From Lepeophtheirus salmonis (lineage: Eukaryota > Arthropoda > Copepoda > Siphonostomatoida > Caligidae): 64,000 nucleotides of DNA. The notes beneath the pieces are model-generated. The model saw only the letters and a list, made by a program, of their open reading frames with translations, made no database searches and was not told the DNA's origin. The position numbers were made by a program, and so were the translations under genes. Each line of letters opens with the position of its first letter. Position 1 is the stretch's first letter. The stretch lies in contig NC_052132.2 of the NCBI RefSeq assembly GCF_016086655.4, forward strand, positions 11,844,805 to 11,908,804, read 5' to 3'. This document shows positions 1 through 11,600 of this stretch, piece after piece.

Positions 1-183
1 GGATTCTTATTATTGGGTGTCCTTGAGAGGAAGAATTACCATTTATGCAATTCAATTGTGAATACATTGAAGCACATAATATTCCGGGAATGGGCGAAAA
101 ATGACCAAGAACAATTATGTGGGGCGCGTTGGAGTTTTCCCCTTCGTCTTGAGAAATTTTTAGAAACTTTGGGCTCAAATTAT
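1..183 (+). pseudogene. Open coding-like tail at left edge, possibly LINE ORF2 C-terminus
   Basis: Reading frame 1 is open from the first base for 60 codons and ends at a TAA at 181-183. The amino-acid composition looks protein-like, with stretches such as LCNSIVNTLKHIIFREWAKN. This resembles the helical region that follows the terminal zinc-knuckle in some LINE ORF2 proteins, where a basic segment lies shortly before the stop. The similarity is a general impression and no catalytic motif is visible. The start lies outside the window, so it could also be the last exon of an unrelated gene. Base composition becomes strongly AT-rich immediately after the stop. Confidence 0.3.
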
Positions 184-1529
184 TAAGTTTTAACTTAATT
201 ATGTATATACTTTAAACTTTATTTTTAAATTTTATTATAATATTTTCATTGGTTAATTAATTATACATAATTATTTTAAGTTAACTGTGCATCTGCTTAG
301 ACACCTATTCAAAAATTGGTTTCTTAGTAAATACATACATAGCATGAACTGTATCTTTATTAGGTTTTTTTATCTAAAAATCACATAAACAAAAACCATT
401 GAGATCATTTCAGCAGATAGAATCAAGAAGGATCAAAGAGAAAGAAATCATTACTAGATCCTGAAATGTAACAGTTTTGATAAATGATCAAGGTCTTTTG
501 TGTTAGAATCAAATTTGTATATTTAATACAAAACATTGAACAACATTAAATTTTCATATATTTATGCTAGGCAATTTATTATTTAATTAATGAATATACA
601 CCAGCCCAAGATTAAATAAATATTTGTTCAACTGTTGTTATACAACATTTGTATATAGAGGAATATTTTTTATGTGAATAATAATGAATTGAAATAATTG
701 TGCTTATAAAAATATTTGTGAAATGAGAAATCTTTTCTTTATGTTAACAGAGCCTTACAGATAAATCCGGACAAAACAAGCTTTTTCTCAAATACAAATA
801 AATATACATTTTTCTCCGAATCGTTTCTGATCTAATCAAGGAGGATGTTTTTCTCCTTTGAGCCTTCCAGTTATTTTGCACATCAAAGACTGTGCTATTG
901 GCATACCCAATGAGCATGCCGATGTTTGTACTAGAGCAAGGGAGGGTGCATTAATTCCAATGTTCGATATTTTTTATATTAAAACACCCGCCACGAACGT
1001 ATATTTATTGTTTCATCTTTATAATATGTTTAGTTTGTTATTGAGAAGCATAACAGTAAGAAGTATTTTGAATGTTTGGCGATTTTTGGCTTTGGTTTTG
1101 ATATCAGAACAATATACTCATCATTTTTTAACCGTTATGCCCCTTTTGAGCAAATCCGAACACTTTGTAAGGATTTTGAAACACTTAATTTCCTTTTTTA
1201 AACAAAATTTGATGCAAATTCTTTGGATCCATGCCATTCAGAAGCAAAAAACAGTCGAATACGCGAAATACATTTAACCGTTATACCTCTCACTAACAAA
1301 CTAAATATATTAAATAGCTGAAACAATAAATATATTTTTGTGGTGAGTGTACTAATTTAAATAAATATATGATCCTTCATTTTTAAAAGCAAATAAAATG
1401 TTTTAATATAAAGGAAGAAAATGAGTCTTTTCTCTTTGAATAGCTGAATATTGAATGAATTTAGTCTCGGAAAAGTCCATTTTTAACAATTGAAATTCAT
1501 CTTTATTATATTTAGGTTAACTAACTGTT
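184..1529. other. AT-rich intergenic stretch, no supported gene
   Basis: Mostly low-complexity AT-rich DNA. A 139-codon open frame on the + strand (858-1277) begins only with TTG. Its first 35 residues look somewhat protein-like and the remainder is hydrophobic, as AT-rich noise often is. I do not call it a gene. Confidence 0.5.
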
Positions 1530-2164
1530 GTAATGTAGTCATTTCTTTCCATTTGAAAATATTCAAAATGTTTATTATTTGAACTATCAATGTTTAATGT
1601 CCAATCGTGTAAAGGATTTTGTAAGATGACCTCCCTAAACAAGGATTTTAAAGTTTCTGCATGATCTAAACATATATGGCAAACGTCACTCTGTCCTCCT
1701 ATAATTCCTAATTGTAAACATGAGGTGTTCCAATACTTAATAATTTAATTTTTACAATAATATATTTCATATCCAAAATCTGCACGACTTATATATTTAC
1801 TAAAATGCCTTGAATATCCAAATAAGAAGGTAACCTTTCAGGAATAAAAACGTCATGCTTATTCATGAGTTTTTAATAAATATCTTGATATCTTCCTGTT
1901 GCACATTAATAGATCTAAAGTAAGGGTTGCTGGATGGATTATCAATAGATCTATGTATCCTCTAAGTATGCAATTTTTCAGATAATGAGTATTTAAACAA
2001 TTAAGAGTTTTTTGGACATTCTTACCTAAAAAAGAAAAATTGATTTGGCACAGATGCTTCCCTTTACTATAAAGCTCCATCTTGTAGTCTTTTTCATCCA
2101 TTGAAAAAAAAATATCCAAGAAACTACATTTCCAGAGAATCTTGGAAATTTTCGCCACTTCCAA
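1530..2164 (-). mobile_element. Possible reverse-transcriptase element remnant
   Basis: On the minus strand a 101-codon frame (2164-1859) is followed, across stops and a frame change, by sequence that includes DVCHICLDHAETLKSLF. This looks like the C-x2-C...ET...LF zinc-knuckle found near the end of many non-LTR retrotransposon ORF2 proteins. The upstream frame contains FLDIFFSMDEKDYKMELYSK, which could belong to a reverse transcriptase of LINE or Penelope type, but no YxDD box is visible. The copy is broken and incomplete. Family assignment is uncertain. Confidence 0.33.
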
Positions 2165-4489
2165 GGACTAATTACCCTACGAAAGGAAACTTATTGTGGA
2201 TAAAATCATTCAGAACATGGTCCTTTCTTTTTTTCACAGGCCTCTTGAGTCCGTAATTTAAAATTGCATCCCAAGATCGAATATTGACGTTGTAAGCTGA
2301 AAAAATGTTGTTGTCATAATTAATAGCATTTGGAAACTAATTAATAATGGCGTCTACCCGTATAATATGATATAATCCAGTAATAAAAAAACATTCCAAG
2401 ATATATTTTTGGTCCTCACCGAGTAAAGCTAGATTGGATCAACTCTTTTTATTTCAATGACAATTTTTTTTTAATAAATATTAACAAATATCTGAGGCTA
2501 TGATATATCAATTATATTCAAAAGGTCATAACGGAGCCATTTAGAGTCACATTAATTAATGGAAGACTCTTAATTATAGCTAATATTCTTGAGTATACCG
2601 TTCCATCACTCAAATTTGAAAATAAATCCCAAAAAAGAACAAATATGTCTATAAACTATTTGGTCCTGAATATGTATTAAGTAAATAAATATAAGGGGAA
2701 TTTCTCAATAGATTGATTTCTACTCAAGTGTCATTTCCTCTAGACTCGCCACATATATACTTTTTTGAAAGACGCTCATGATGATCTAGATCATAGGTCG
2801 TCAATCCCCTGCCAGTGTGCCATACCAGCCCGTGATTGAATTTTGACCTGCTCGCCATCTTATCATGGATAATCATCTAAATATAGGCATACTTATCCAA
2901 AATAACAGTTAAGAGCCTTCAGAAATTTCCTTCTTTACACCTAGAGAGTGCAGATAAAATAATTCAAAAATAGATTAAGTGGTAGGGTTCCATTTATCTT
3001 AATCCTCTTATATATTTTCTTTTATATCTCTTCCTTCAAGGTGGTGAGTAAGAGAAACAAAAAGGGTAAAACAGTAGAACCTTTTATGCGGGTATTATTT
3101 TGTTCCCTCGAGTCTTGCCTGTGCGATCATAAGATCTGATAACCGTAGGACCAAATTAGACAAGTTGGACAAATAAGGGATTAACCTACCATTAGAGTAC
3201 GTTTACTTGAAAATAACGTTTATTTTTCACGAATTATAATTATCATTATTAAGTAACACTAGTATACAAAGCAAATGATATTCATGATCAAACGATGCCA
3301 ATTGAGATATTTGCAACTATAATGATAATTTCATCATTATTGATTTTTATCGCACTGCTCTATTTGCATTGACATTTATTTTTATTGATTATAATTATTT
3401 CTCCATTTTCATTAATGTATTTTTTTTAATGTTTTTTCATTGTTTGTTATTTCTTCATTCTTATTACTATACCTTTGTTGCTTTCAACTTTCAATTTTAT
3501 TTATTAGTATAACGACCTTATATATTTACAAATGTTCAATGGCTTTCTAAAGGGACAATGCTGGAACGAGTATATGCATTGAAAGAAGATATATCTATGT
3601 TTTTAGCTAGCAAGGAACAAAATATTTATCACTGTCAAGATCCACTGTCGGTTGGCAAATTATCTTTTTTTGTAGTTATTTTTTTTCTTCTTTAGAGTAG
3701 ACATGAAGTACTTTCAAGATTGATTAATGTATTTTTATTGGAATAATTAAATTCAAAAAAATATTGCACACCTCAACCCGTCAGAATATATGTATTTATA
3801 TTTTTTTTTGACATAATTTTTTTATATATTAGATTAGTCGGAGAGAATGTGTACAAAATTTTAGACATATAGTTCATATTCATAATTTTAAAAATATGTG
3901 TACAAATTTTTGCAACATGCGAGAATACATTGTTAGTGTTGCATACAATAATTTCAAATATGAATAATTACATTCATTACTGTTCTGAAGAAATGACGAA
4001 AAATTATGAAGATATAAAACGGTACAGCGGTATTCTTATTATTAAATTACAGTACAATTAATATTGAAGACTCTTATTCTCTCCTGGACGACACACACAT
4101 TAAATAAATTTTATCTTATTGTAATAATTCATATAATTCTATTGAAATGACAGGAGATAAAGATATGAACAAACCCTCATCATCATTGAAACGTTTTCTT
4201 AACATCTGTAAATTCTAATTTTTGAGAAAGTTTGAACTGCCTTGATCAATCAAACAGTGAAATATAAAATATACCCAAATAAATAAAACATCAAAGAGGG
4301 AAATATGTCCACACTTTGGAGGCATACCAAGAAAAATATATATTGGATTAACTGTAGTGTATAAATTCTCATATTCTGGCTCGAAATCCTACGGACTGGC
4401 CAAAAACACAGACCTTTTTAGCCTGAATTAGCCTGAACCCTGATATTTTCTAGCCCTGTCCGCCCCTAGTCTTTACAGCACTCACTAAA
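2165..4489. other. Gene-free AT-rich stretch
   Basis: I see no coding frame. A short GC-richer patch around 2,790-2,880 reads, on the minus strand, like a hAT-type terminus (CAGGGGattgacgacc), related in pattern to the element at 57,133. It has no partner end and is therefore only suggestive. The rest is AT-rich and contains several homopolymer runs. Confidence 0.45.
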
Positions 4490-4990
4490 AAACAGTGATC
4501 CCTGTCTGCACGCTCAATGCTACATACAAAACAAATGCACTAGTTAATTTTTTTTATATAACAGTGCCAATATTTTATTCAGTTAATGTAAATGCATATG
4601 AATTATGATATATGTCCAAAAAAGCGCAATAACAAAAGAAAATATATGGAAACATTTCGCCTTGTGTACATAACCGATGCTACATGGACACGCCTGCAAT
4701 ATTTTATTACTAAAACTACATTGTTGTTTTTTGATCAAAAATATGTACATACATCAAGGAGCACTAAATATACTGATCCTTGTATACACGATCGATGCCA
4801 GATGAACACACCTACTACATTTCTTAATAACCCTACATTGTCATTTCTTGGATTTTAATATGTTTATGCTATATATAAAGGAACACTATATGCAGTGCAC
4901 ACTGTATACACTCTCGATGCAACATGCTAAACGACGTTGAGTTATATATTAACTAAATTGTTAGATCAAAAATGCCTTTAAATGGTTCTA
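4490..4990. repeat. About 120-bp tandem repeat, three to four decayed units
   Basis: A motif of the form (t)gtatacac..tcgatgc.acatg recurs near 4,675, 4,794 and 4,915, giving a period of about 120 bp. Each occurrence is followed by 'actacattg' or similar and then by a 'gatcaaaaat'-like segment. A weaker unit lies near 4,500-4,525. The units are strongly diverged. A single related unit occurs at 27,715-27,850. An 88-codon open frame across this array (4592-4858) is a by-product of the repeat. Confidence 0.6.
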
Positions 4991-5671
4991 ATATTCTTAT
5001 ATTATTTTATATTCCCTAAATGGCTAATAAGTTGAATCAATATTACTTTTTAAAAACTTTTCCACGACAATAAGCAAGACTTATAGCAAAAAAAAAAGTA
5101 AAAAAGTCAGTATATTTCAGTTAAATTGGATCAACTCAATGAATACTCAAATTGTATCTCATGGCCACATAATTAGATCCCCCAATTCTTTTATTGGAGC
5201 ATCTTTTTATATTGAAGGAAACAAGAATTGATCTTTTTATAAATACCAAGGGGTGAAACTTTGTTTTATTAATAAAGGTATGTAGGCAGGGAATCAATAT
5301 TTTATACTTAAGGTCTACTTGCTATATTATACTGGCTTCTCATTCATTGTTTATTGTGAAATAATGGATGAAAGTTGTGGTAAGTTAACATATCCCCCAC
5401 CCCACCCCCCAAAAAAAAAAAATCGAGATAAGAAAAATTTCCAATTAATTTACTGATTGAAAATATGTATCAGCAAATAAATAGTTAATTACTTTTTTAA
5501 GGGTGTCACTGTGGATTTATATTATCTAATTTATTTATATTTTAAAATCTATAAATATAATTAAAATGGGATAACTTTGTTCAACGACACTCAGAGCCGT
5601 TGTAAGCATTTAAATTTACAATGTGACAAAAGTGATGTTTTCCATTTAATTAACTTTTTTAATCATTACAG
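4991..5671. other. Upstream region and probable 5' intron of the GPCR gene
   Basis: AT-rich sequence with a C-run/A-run patch at about 5,396-5,423. It ends in a convincing splice acceptor (a T-rich tract, then cattacAG at 5,670-5,671) four bases before the GPCR start codon. That acceptor implies an upstream, probably untranslated, exon that I cannot locate. The open frame continues upstream of the ATG to a TTG at 5,577, but the acceptor makes the ATG the better start. Confidence 0.5.
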
Positions 5672-5675
5672 AGCA

Positions 5676-8600
5676 ATGAATGATACGTGTCCTCCAGAGC
5701 AGCACCATGAATACTTCTTCTGGTGGAAGGAAGGCCTTGCAACTCTCATCGTTGGAATCACTGGCCTTATTGCCAATAGCATTGCAATCCCTATCCTTCT
5801 CTCCAAGAAGCTCATCTCGATTTTCAATCGACTCCTTGTCTCTCTCGCCATATTTGATAATATATTTCTATTTTGTACTTTGAGTGAAACAATTCGTCGG
5901 AATTTCCACAACTCGGATCTTCAAACCATTTCTTTCATTTACATATTCTATCCCCTTCAAAACATTTCAGCTGTTTGCTCCATATACACCACCATTGGTC
6001 TTGCAGCTGAAAGATGGCTTGCTGTTTCCAGACCTGTGGAGTATCACTTATCAGTGAATGCTAATGGAGCACGACCATGGAAAAGAGTAACGGCCTATGT
6101 TGCTCCCATTCTCATTTTTTCAATTGCGTACAATATACCAAAGTTCTTTGAGGTGAAGCCACGAGTAAATGTGATATATAATCAAACTGAGTATGATCCA
6201 ATTGCAAAAACACATGTTGTATATAATGTAACGCAGATGGATTTTGATCTGACTGGAATTCGGATGAACGAGGACTATGTCTTCTATTATGTCAATGTTT
6301 CAAGGCTGATCATTACTGGGATTATACCTCTTTTTTCTCTCTCATATTTAAACATGAGCATTTACAGGTATGCACCCTTTAATCATTTACTTTTTTCTTT
6401 ATAATTTTTGTATCTGTTTTTGAACATACATGATAAATATATTAATGAATGTTTAGCACATTTATTATGCTCAACTTTCATACATCCTAATTTGATCTTT
6501 CAAATACTCATAGGAAATATATAATCAATTAACTATATATAGATGAAAATATAAATTATTGAATAGTGGGGTCACATGCAAGGGCTCAAAGTTTGCGTAG
6601 AAAATATATATGTAATTTTTAAAAGTCCCGTTTCTGGGTTAGAACGACTTTTTGGTTTTTTAAAAATTCCCTTCGAAAGATTTATATTATTAATTCAGTT
6701 AGAAAGGTGAGTTTATGGAGTTTACTTAGTTGATTATAATGGCGACGCTAACCTCCTTTTGGTGGGCTTTGGCCTGCTCAATGGTCCACAATAGTTAATT
6801 ATATATTTGAATATTATCTGTTTTTGGTGTTATCAGATATGGAATCCAAGATGGTAGAACAAATCAGTCTGATATTTAGTAGTAGACATATAGATTTACC
6901 AAACATATTTCTTTTTCAATTTTCTTGGGCCTCCGATGTCATTAAATGCCGATTTTGACCGAAATAAAACATCCTTTTCCTTCTATTTTTCTTTTTCTCC
7001 CTCCTTCTCTCTGTATCTTAACTCTTTTCTATTCTCCTTCTGTATTCTTTTTAATCCCTCTCTTTGTATCGTTTATTCTACCTTTATTCTTAGTTTATAT
7101 TCCCCTCCATTCAGCCCTGCAATACGGTCACCTTCTCCTAGTATATATACTTTCTACTAAAAGTATTCATATCAATATTGAATCTAGTATGAAAGGAAGT
7201 TCAATACTCATGATTAATATAATAATGACAATAATGGAGGAAAAAACATTAATTCTTCAGATGAGCAATTCCAAAAAAACGGGACAACTAAAATACACAA
7301 CATCAGAATGATAATACCAATGAATTTTCTGAACTCTGTGTGATATATTTAGATGCCCTCAGCGTCCTGGTGTAGTGCACAAGGCATAAAATTGCTGTTT
7401 TCAGTCAAAATTATTCTTTAACAATACTTATCTTTTTACTTGGAACCATTTTTACCAAATATCAAAGTGCGACGTTACATCTCTTTCTCAATTTTGTATG
7501 TTTTACATACAGTTCCTGGTGTAATAAATTAACAACAGCCGTACATACTCCTTGGAATGATTTGTGTCTATATAAGAAATCCCAGGAATATAAGGTAATC
7601 CATCCAACCGTGTCTAAGAGTTCCTTATCTGAGCTGTCTATAACTAATAGTGCAAGTGGTACTAATAGTACTCACTCATCAGTGATTTAACTGCATCGAG
7701 TGAGTGATACAATACCGCTAGGAGGGTCTTCGTAATGAAATATGAATTCGGTGACAGACACAACATACATACATATCGTTTTAGTCCAGATTTTGGGAAA
7801 CCACGTTTTTCAAATTGACATAATATACTCTACGACACTTTCAAATTTAGTATCATGCCTCATCTTTAAAGTACCGTGCTCAGAGATTAATTTCTGACTA
7901 AAAAGTCACATAATGGATAAATTTGTCCTCTTTTATATCCTCCAAATCAAAGAACAGTTCCATTTATGACTGCAGAAAAAGGCGTAAAACTAAGCTCGGA
8001 TTTTAATGGTGTTGCTAAATTAGACGAACATTTTCGAAATGTTTTACTTGTAGTAGAAACAGAAATGGTTATGCAAGAGAAAGCAAATGTAATAGTGAGT
8101 AAAGATGAGTATCTATGAAGATTATCACTTTGTAGAATATATATCCCACTTTGATTTGTTTATTTTTGACTTTGGCCATCAAAAAACGAAATTGTAGTTT
8201 TTTATCATTAACCTCCAAAATAAATAAATCTATTTGATGTCTTATGTATTTTTCAAGAAATATATTTCTTATGATTTAAATTACTTTCGTCTCATTTATT
8301 TAATTTATGGACATAAATATTGTAATATTCCCATTTTTTTACCATTGATGTGGTGATGTCGTAAATTTTTACATAATAATTTTTTAATGAGGTAAAACAC
8401 TTTGCTATAATGGCATAACAAAATAATTTTTTTTAAAACATGGGGGATTTGATGCCCCCCACCCCCTCTCATTACCCAGAATTTTTAAAGCCCACTGTAG
8501 TGATGCTATTTCTTTCACTTGGCTCTCTTGAAATGTTAAAGCAATACTTCGAGATTAGTATCATGGATTTCTACTAACTAAAATTATAGCAATATATTGC

Positions 8601-11600
8601 CAGAGAAGTTTAAGTTAACAATAATAATATGAAACACATACTTCTTCAAAAAAGCAAAAATGAATGTTTAGCGTTGCTTTCCATAGTAATATAAGCATAT
8701 TCTATAATATTCTCATTTCAAAATGCTTAATGTGGGCCCGGAAGAATACTTATTAAAATATAAAAATATTTCATACGATGTGTTTTCATTATAGGTAGAA
8801 CATTTTTATCACGCCGCCATTTGGAGGGGGGTGTCTCATGCACCTGATTGTGAATAACTGTTCATTTTTGATTAGTTTTCTTGGGAAAAATTTAATAAAT
8901 TGAAAAAATAGTTTTTGCATTTTTTTTCAGAAATAATCCAAAAGTTAATGCTCCCCCCCGAAAAAAAAAAATCTTGTAGACGCCCTTGTCACTTATCCTA
9001 AAAATACTTTGTGAATTGCTATTTAAAAAGTGCTACATCACTAAAATAAAAGAAAAAGGTTGAGAACCCGTGCTGTAGGTGAGCGGAATAACAGTTGAAA
9101 TAAGTGAAAAATGTTTGTTGTGTAGTACATAGTATTAAAGAAAAAAGTATGTATGTAATCTAGTGGGGAAAGGTAGTTTCCTTAAAGACTTTTTTTAACT
9201 ATCAATTTCTAATATATGCCACTCAATTCAGATATGCTTGCATCTCTTTCATATGCAAAATATGAATCTTGGACACACTTTTCAATCATAATATAGTGTG
9301 TATATATTAAATTTAAACTGCTTTATGTCTGCATACTTTATTATATTTCTTGTAAAGGGTTTTTCAATAGGGACGATCACATTTTACTTAATAAGTTTCG
9401 AAAATGACGTCATATTTGTTATTGTTTCTTTAAAAGTTGTGCTCAAAAATAATTGTAGTTTTATCATGGAGAAGTACCCACTCGAGCAACGCTTGCAAAT
9501 TAGTATAAGCGGTATCAGATCAAGTTGACACAAAAACTGAAGCCGCTTGACCACTTCAAACGTCGGGAATTCGTCAAATGGGCTGAAAGAAAATTTGAAA
9601 ATGATCCTGATTTTCAACGTAAAATCATCTTCAGCGATGATACACATTTTTGGCTCAATGGCTTTGTGAACAAGCAAAATATGCGCATTTGGGGCGGAAA
9701 AAAAACCCACATGTGATTCATGAGGCGCCATTACATCCCCAAAAAATTATTATTTGGTGTGGATTGCATGCTGGCGGTGTCATTGGGCCGTACTTTTTTT
9801 TCTACGATGACAATCGCCACGTTACTGTGAATGGAAATCGTTACCGCGCCATGATAACCGATTTTTTTTTTGGCCTGAATTGGAAGATATGGACTTGGAC
9901 GATATGTGGTTTCAACAAGACACTTTACACACAGCAAATGTTACAATCGATCTATTGAAGAGTAAGTTTGGTGAGCGTCTTATCTCCAGAAATGGACCAG
10001 TCAATTACCCGCTTCGCTCGTGCCATTTAACGCCTCTAGACTATTTTCTTTGGTGTCACGTGAAAGCCCTGGTCTACACCAATAATCCGTTGACGTTAGA
10101 AGAGCTCAGAACAAATATTTAACGCGAAATTGCTGCAGTTTCAGACAATTTATACGGAAAAGTAGTCGAAAATTGGCTTCAACGATTGACTTTGTAAAAC
10201 GTGCACATGGTGGTCATTCCAACGACATCGAATTTTATTCATAAATTAACTTGAATGTATTTTAACGGCAAATAAAGAAATCGTCGATATCTCAAAATGT
10301 TTTCGTTTTTTTTTTTTAAATGGGAGCGCTGTTAATGAAAAACTCTTTATATGCATAACTTTATTAAAAGTTATGGATCAAATATTTACTTATATAGAAT
10401 ATTAACCCTGTCTCTCATGAATTAAAATTTGGTGATTTTTTTTATTTCTACTACTTTTGCAATGTTTTGAGTATTAGAAACATACCCAAAGAAAATAAAA
10501 TTAAGAGAATTATTTTTTTTTAAATTAACACAATATGTATAAAATTCAAGTCCGAAATGCATTTATTACTAATTAAGAATGCTAACCAAAATCTAATTCC
10601 ATAAAATACAGCTTTTATTGATATTCTACTAGTAAATAATTTACTTACAATTTCCTAGACATAATTACATATAGGTTATTGAAACTGAAACGATTGGAAC
10701 AATCGTGAAATAGGTAAACTCCGGTTTTTCCGATGCTAAAATGCATGAATATTTATCCCTTATAACATAATTGTTGCTCGTTATCCTTTTTAGGATATTT
10801 TTTTATTATGAAGTGGTCCTCCCAGTATACGTTATGAGAGAAAGGGTTAATGATCATCTGGAGCCTCATAGACTTAAGGACAGGGGTGTCCGCAGGGGTG
10901 GGCTAGTGGGGCGCTCGCCCCCACTCCAAATATCCAAATTTCATTTGATCACCTACAATCTGCAATGACTAAGGAGGAGGAGAAAAGAAAATAAGACTTT
11001 GTCAAGAATGACTCCGATGTTGATCACCAATTTTACTCTGGGTCCAACAAGGACTTACAATTATAACTCCATAAGAAATCTTCATGGTTACTCGCCATCT
11101 TTCATGAGCACACAAAAATATTCAATCAGATTTTGAAAGTAATTGAATAAAGTAGGAAAATAAGTTCACTACTCAGGAATTAAATATAATTATCAACTGT
11201 TAAGGAAAATATATTTTATTCTTCAGATTACCAATTCCAAAAAAAGCAAATAAAAAAAAAAAAACGGCCCAGCTATTAAATACACATGATTTACATCCAT
11301 ACAAAATAATTTATTAAATGTGACATAAAATTTGTACCATTGAGTACGTGTAAGTAATATCTTATTGATACGATTGAAAGTTCGTTGGGTCGAAATAGAA
11401 TATACAAAGTTATTTGTTCCTGTATATTAACCCATTCATACTGATTGGGAATATATATGCCCACTGCAGAAAAACTGTTATTACTACACAACCAATAAAT
11501 ATTTCAATGTTATAAAAGATTAGTAAGTTCCATATAAGTTTTGAAAAAGTTGGACACAAGGTACAAATATATGTAGTCAGTAACTTATAAGTAGTAGACA

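Noticed and set aside
858..1277. 139-codon open frame on the + strand
   Set aside because: It starts only with TTG, most of it is hydrophobic low-information sequence typical of AT-rich noise, and no domain or splice structure supports it.
6936..7311. Two overlapping open frames rich in Ser, Phe and Pro
   Set aside because: They come from a T/C-rich low-complexity tract in intron 1; the frames overlap each other and have no family resemblance.
9055..9080. hAT-like terminus (ggttgagaacccgtgctg)
   Set aside because: The wording resembles a hAT end, but I found no matching opposite end or target duplication nearby.
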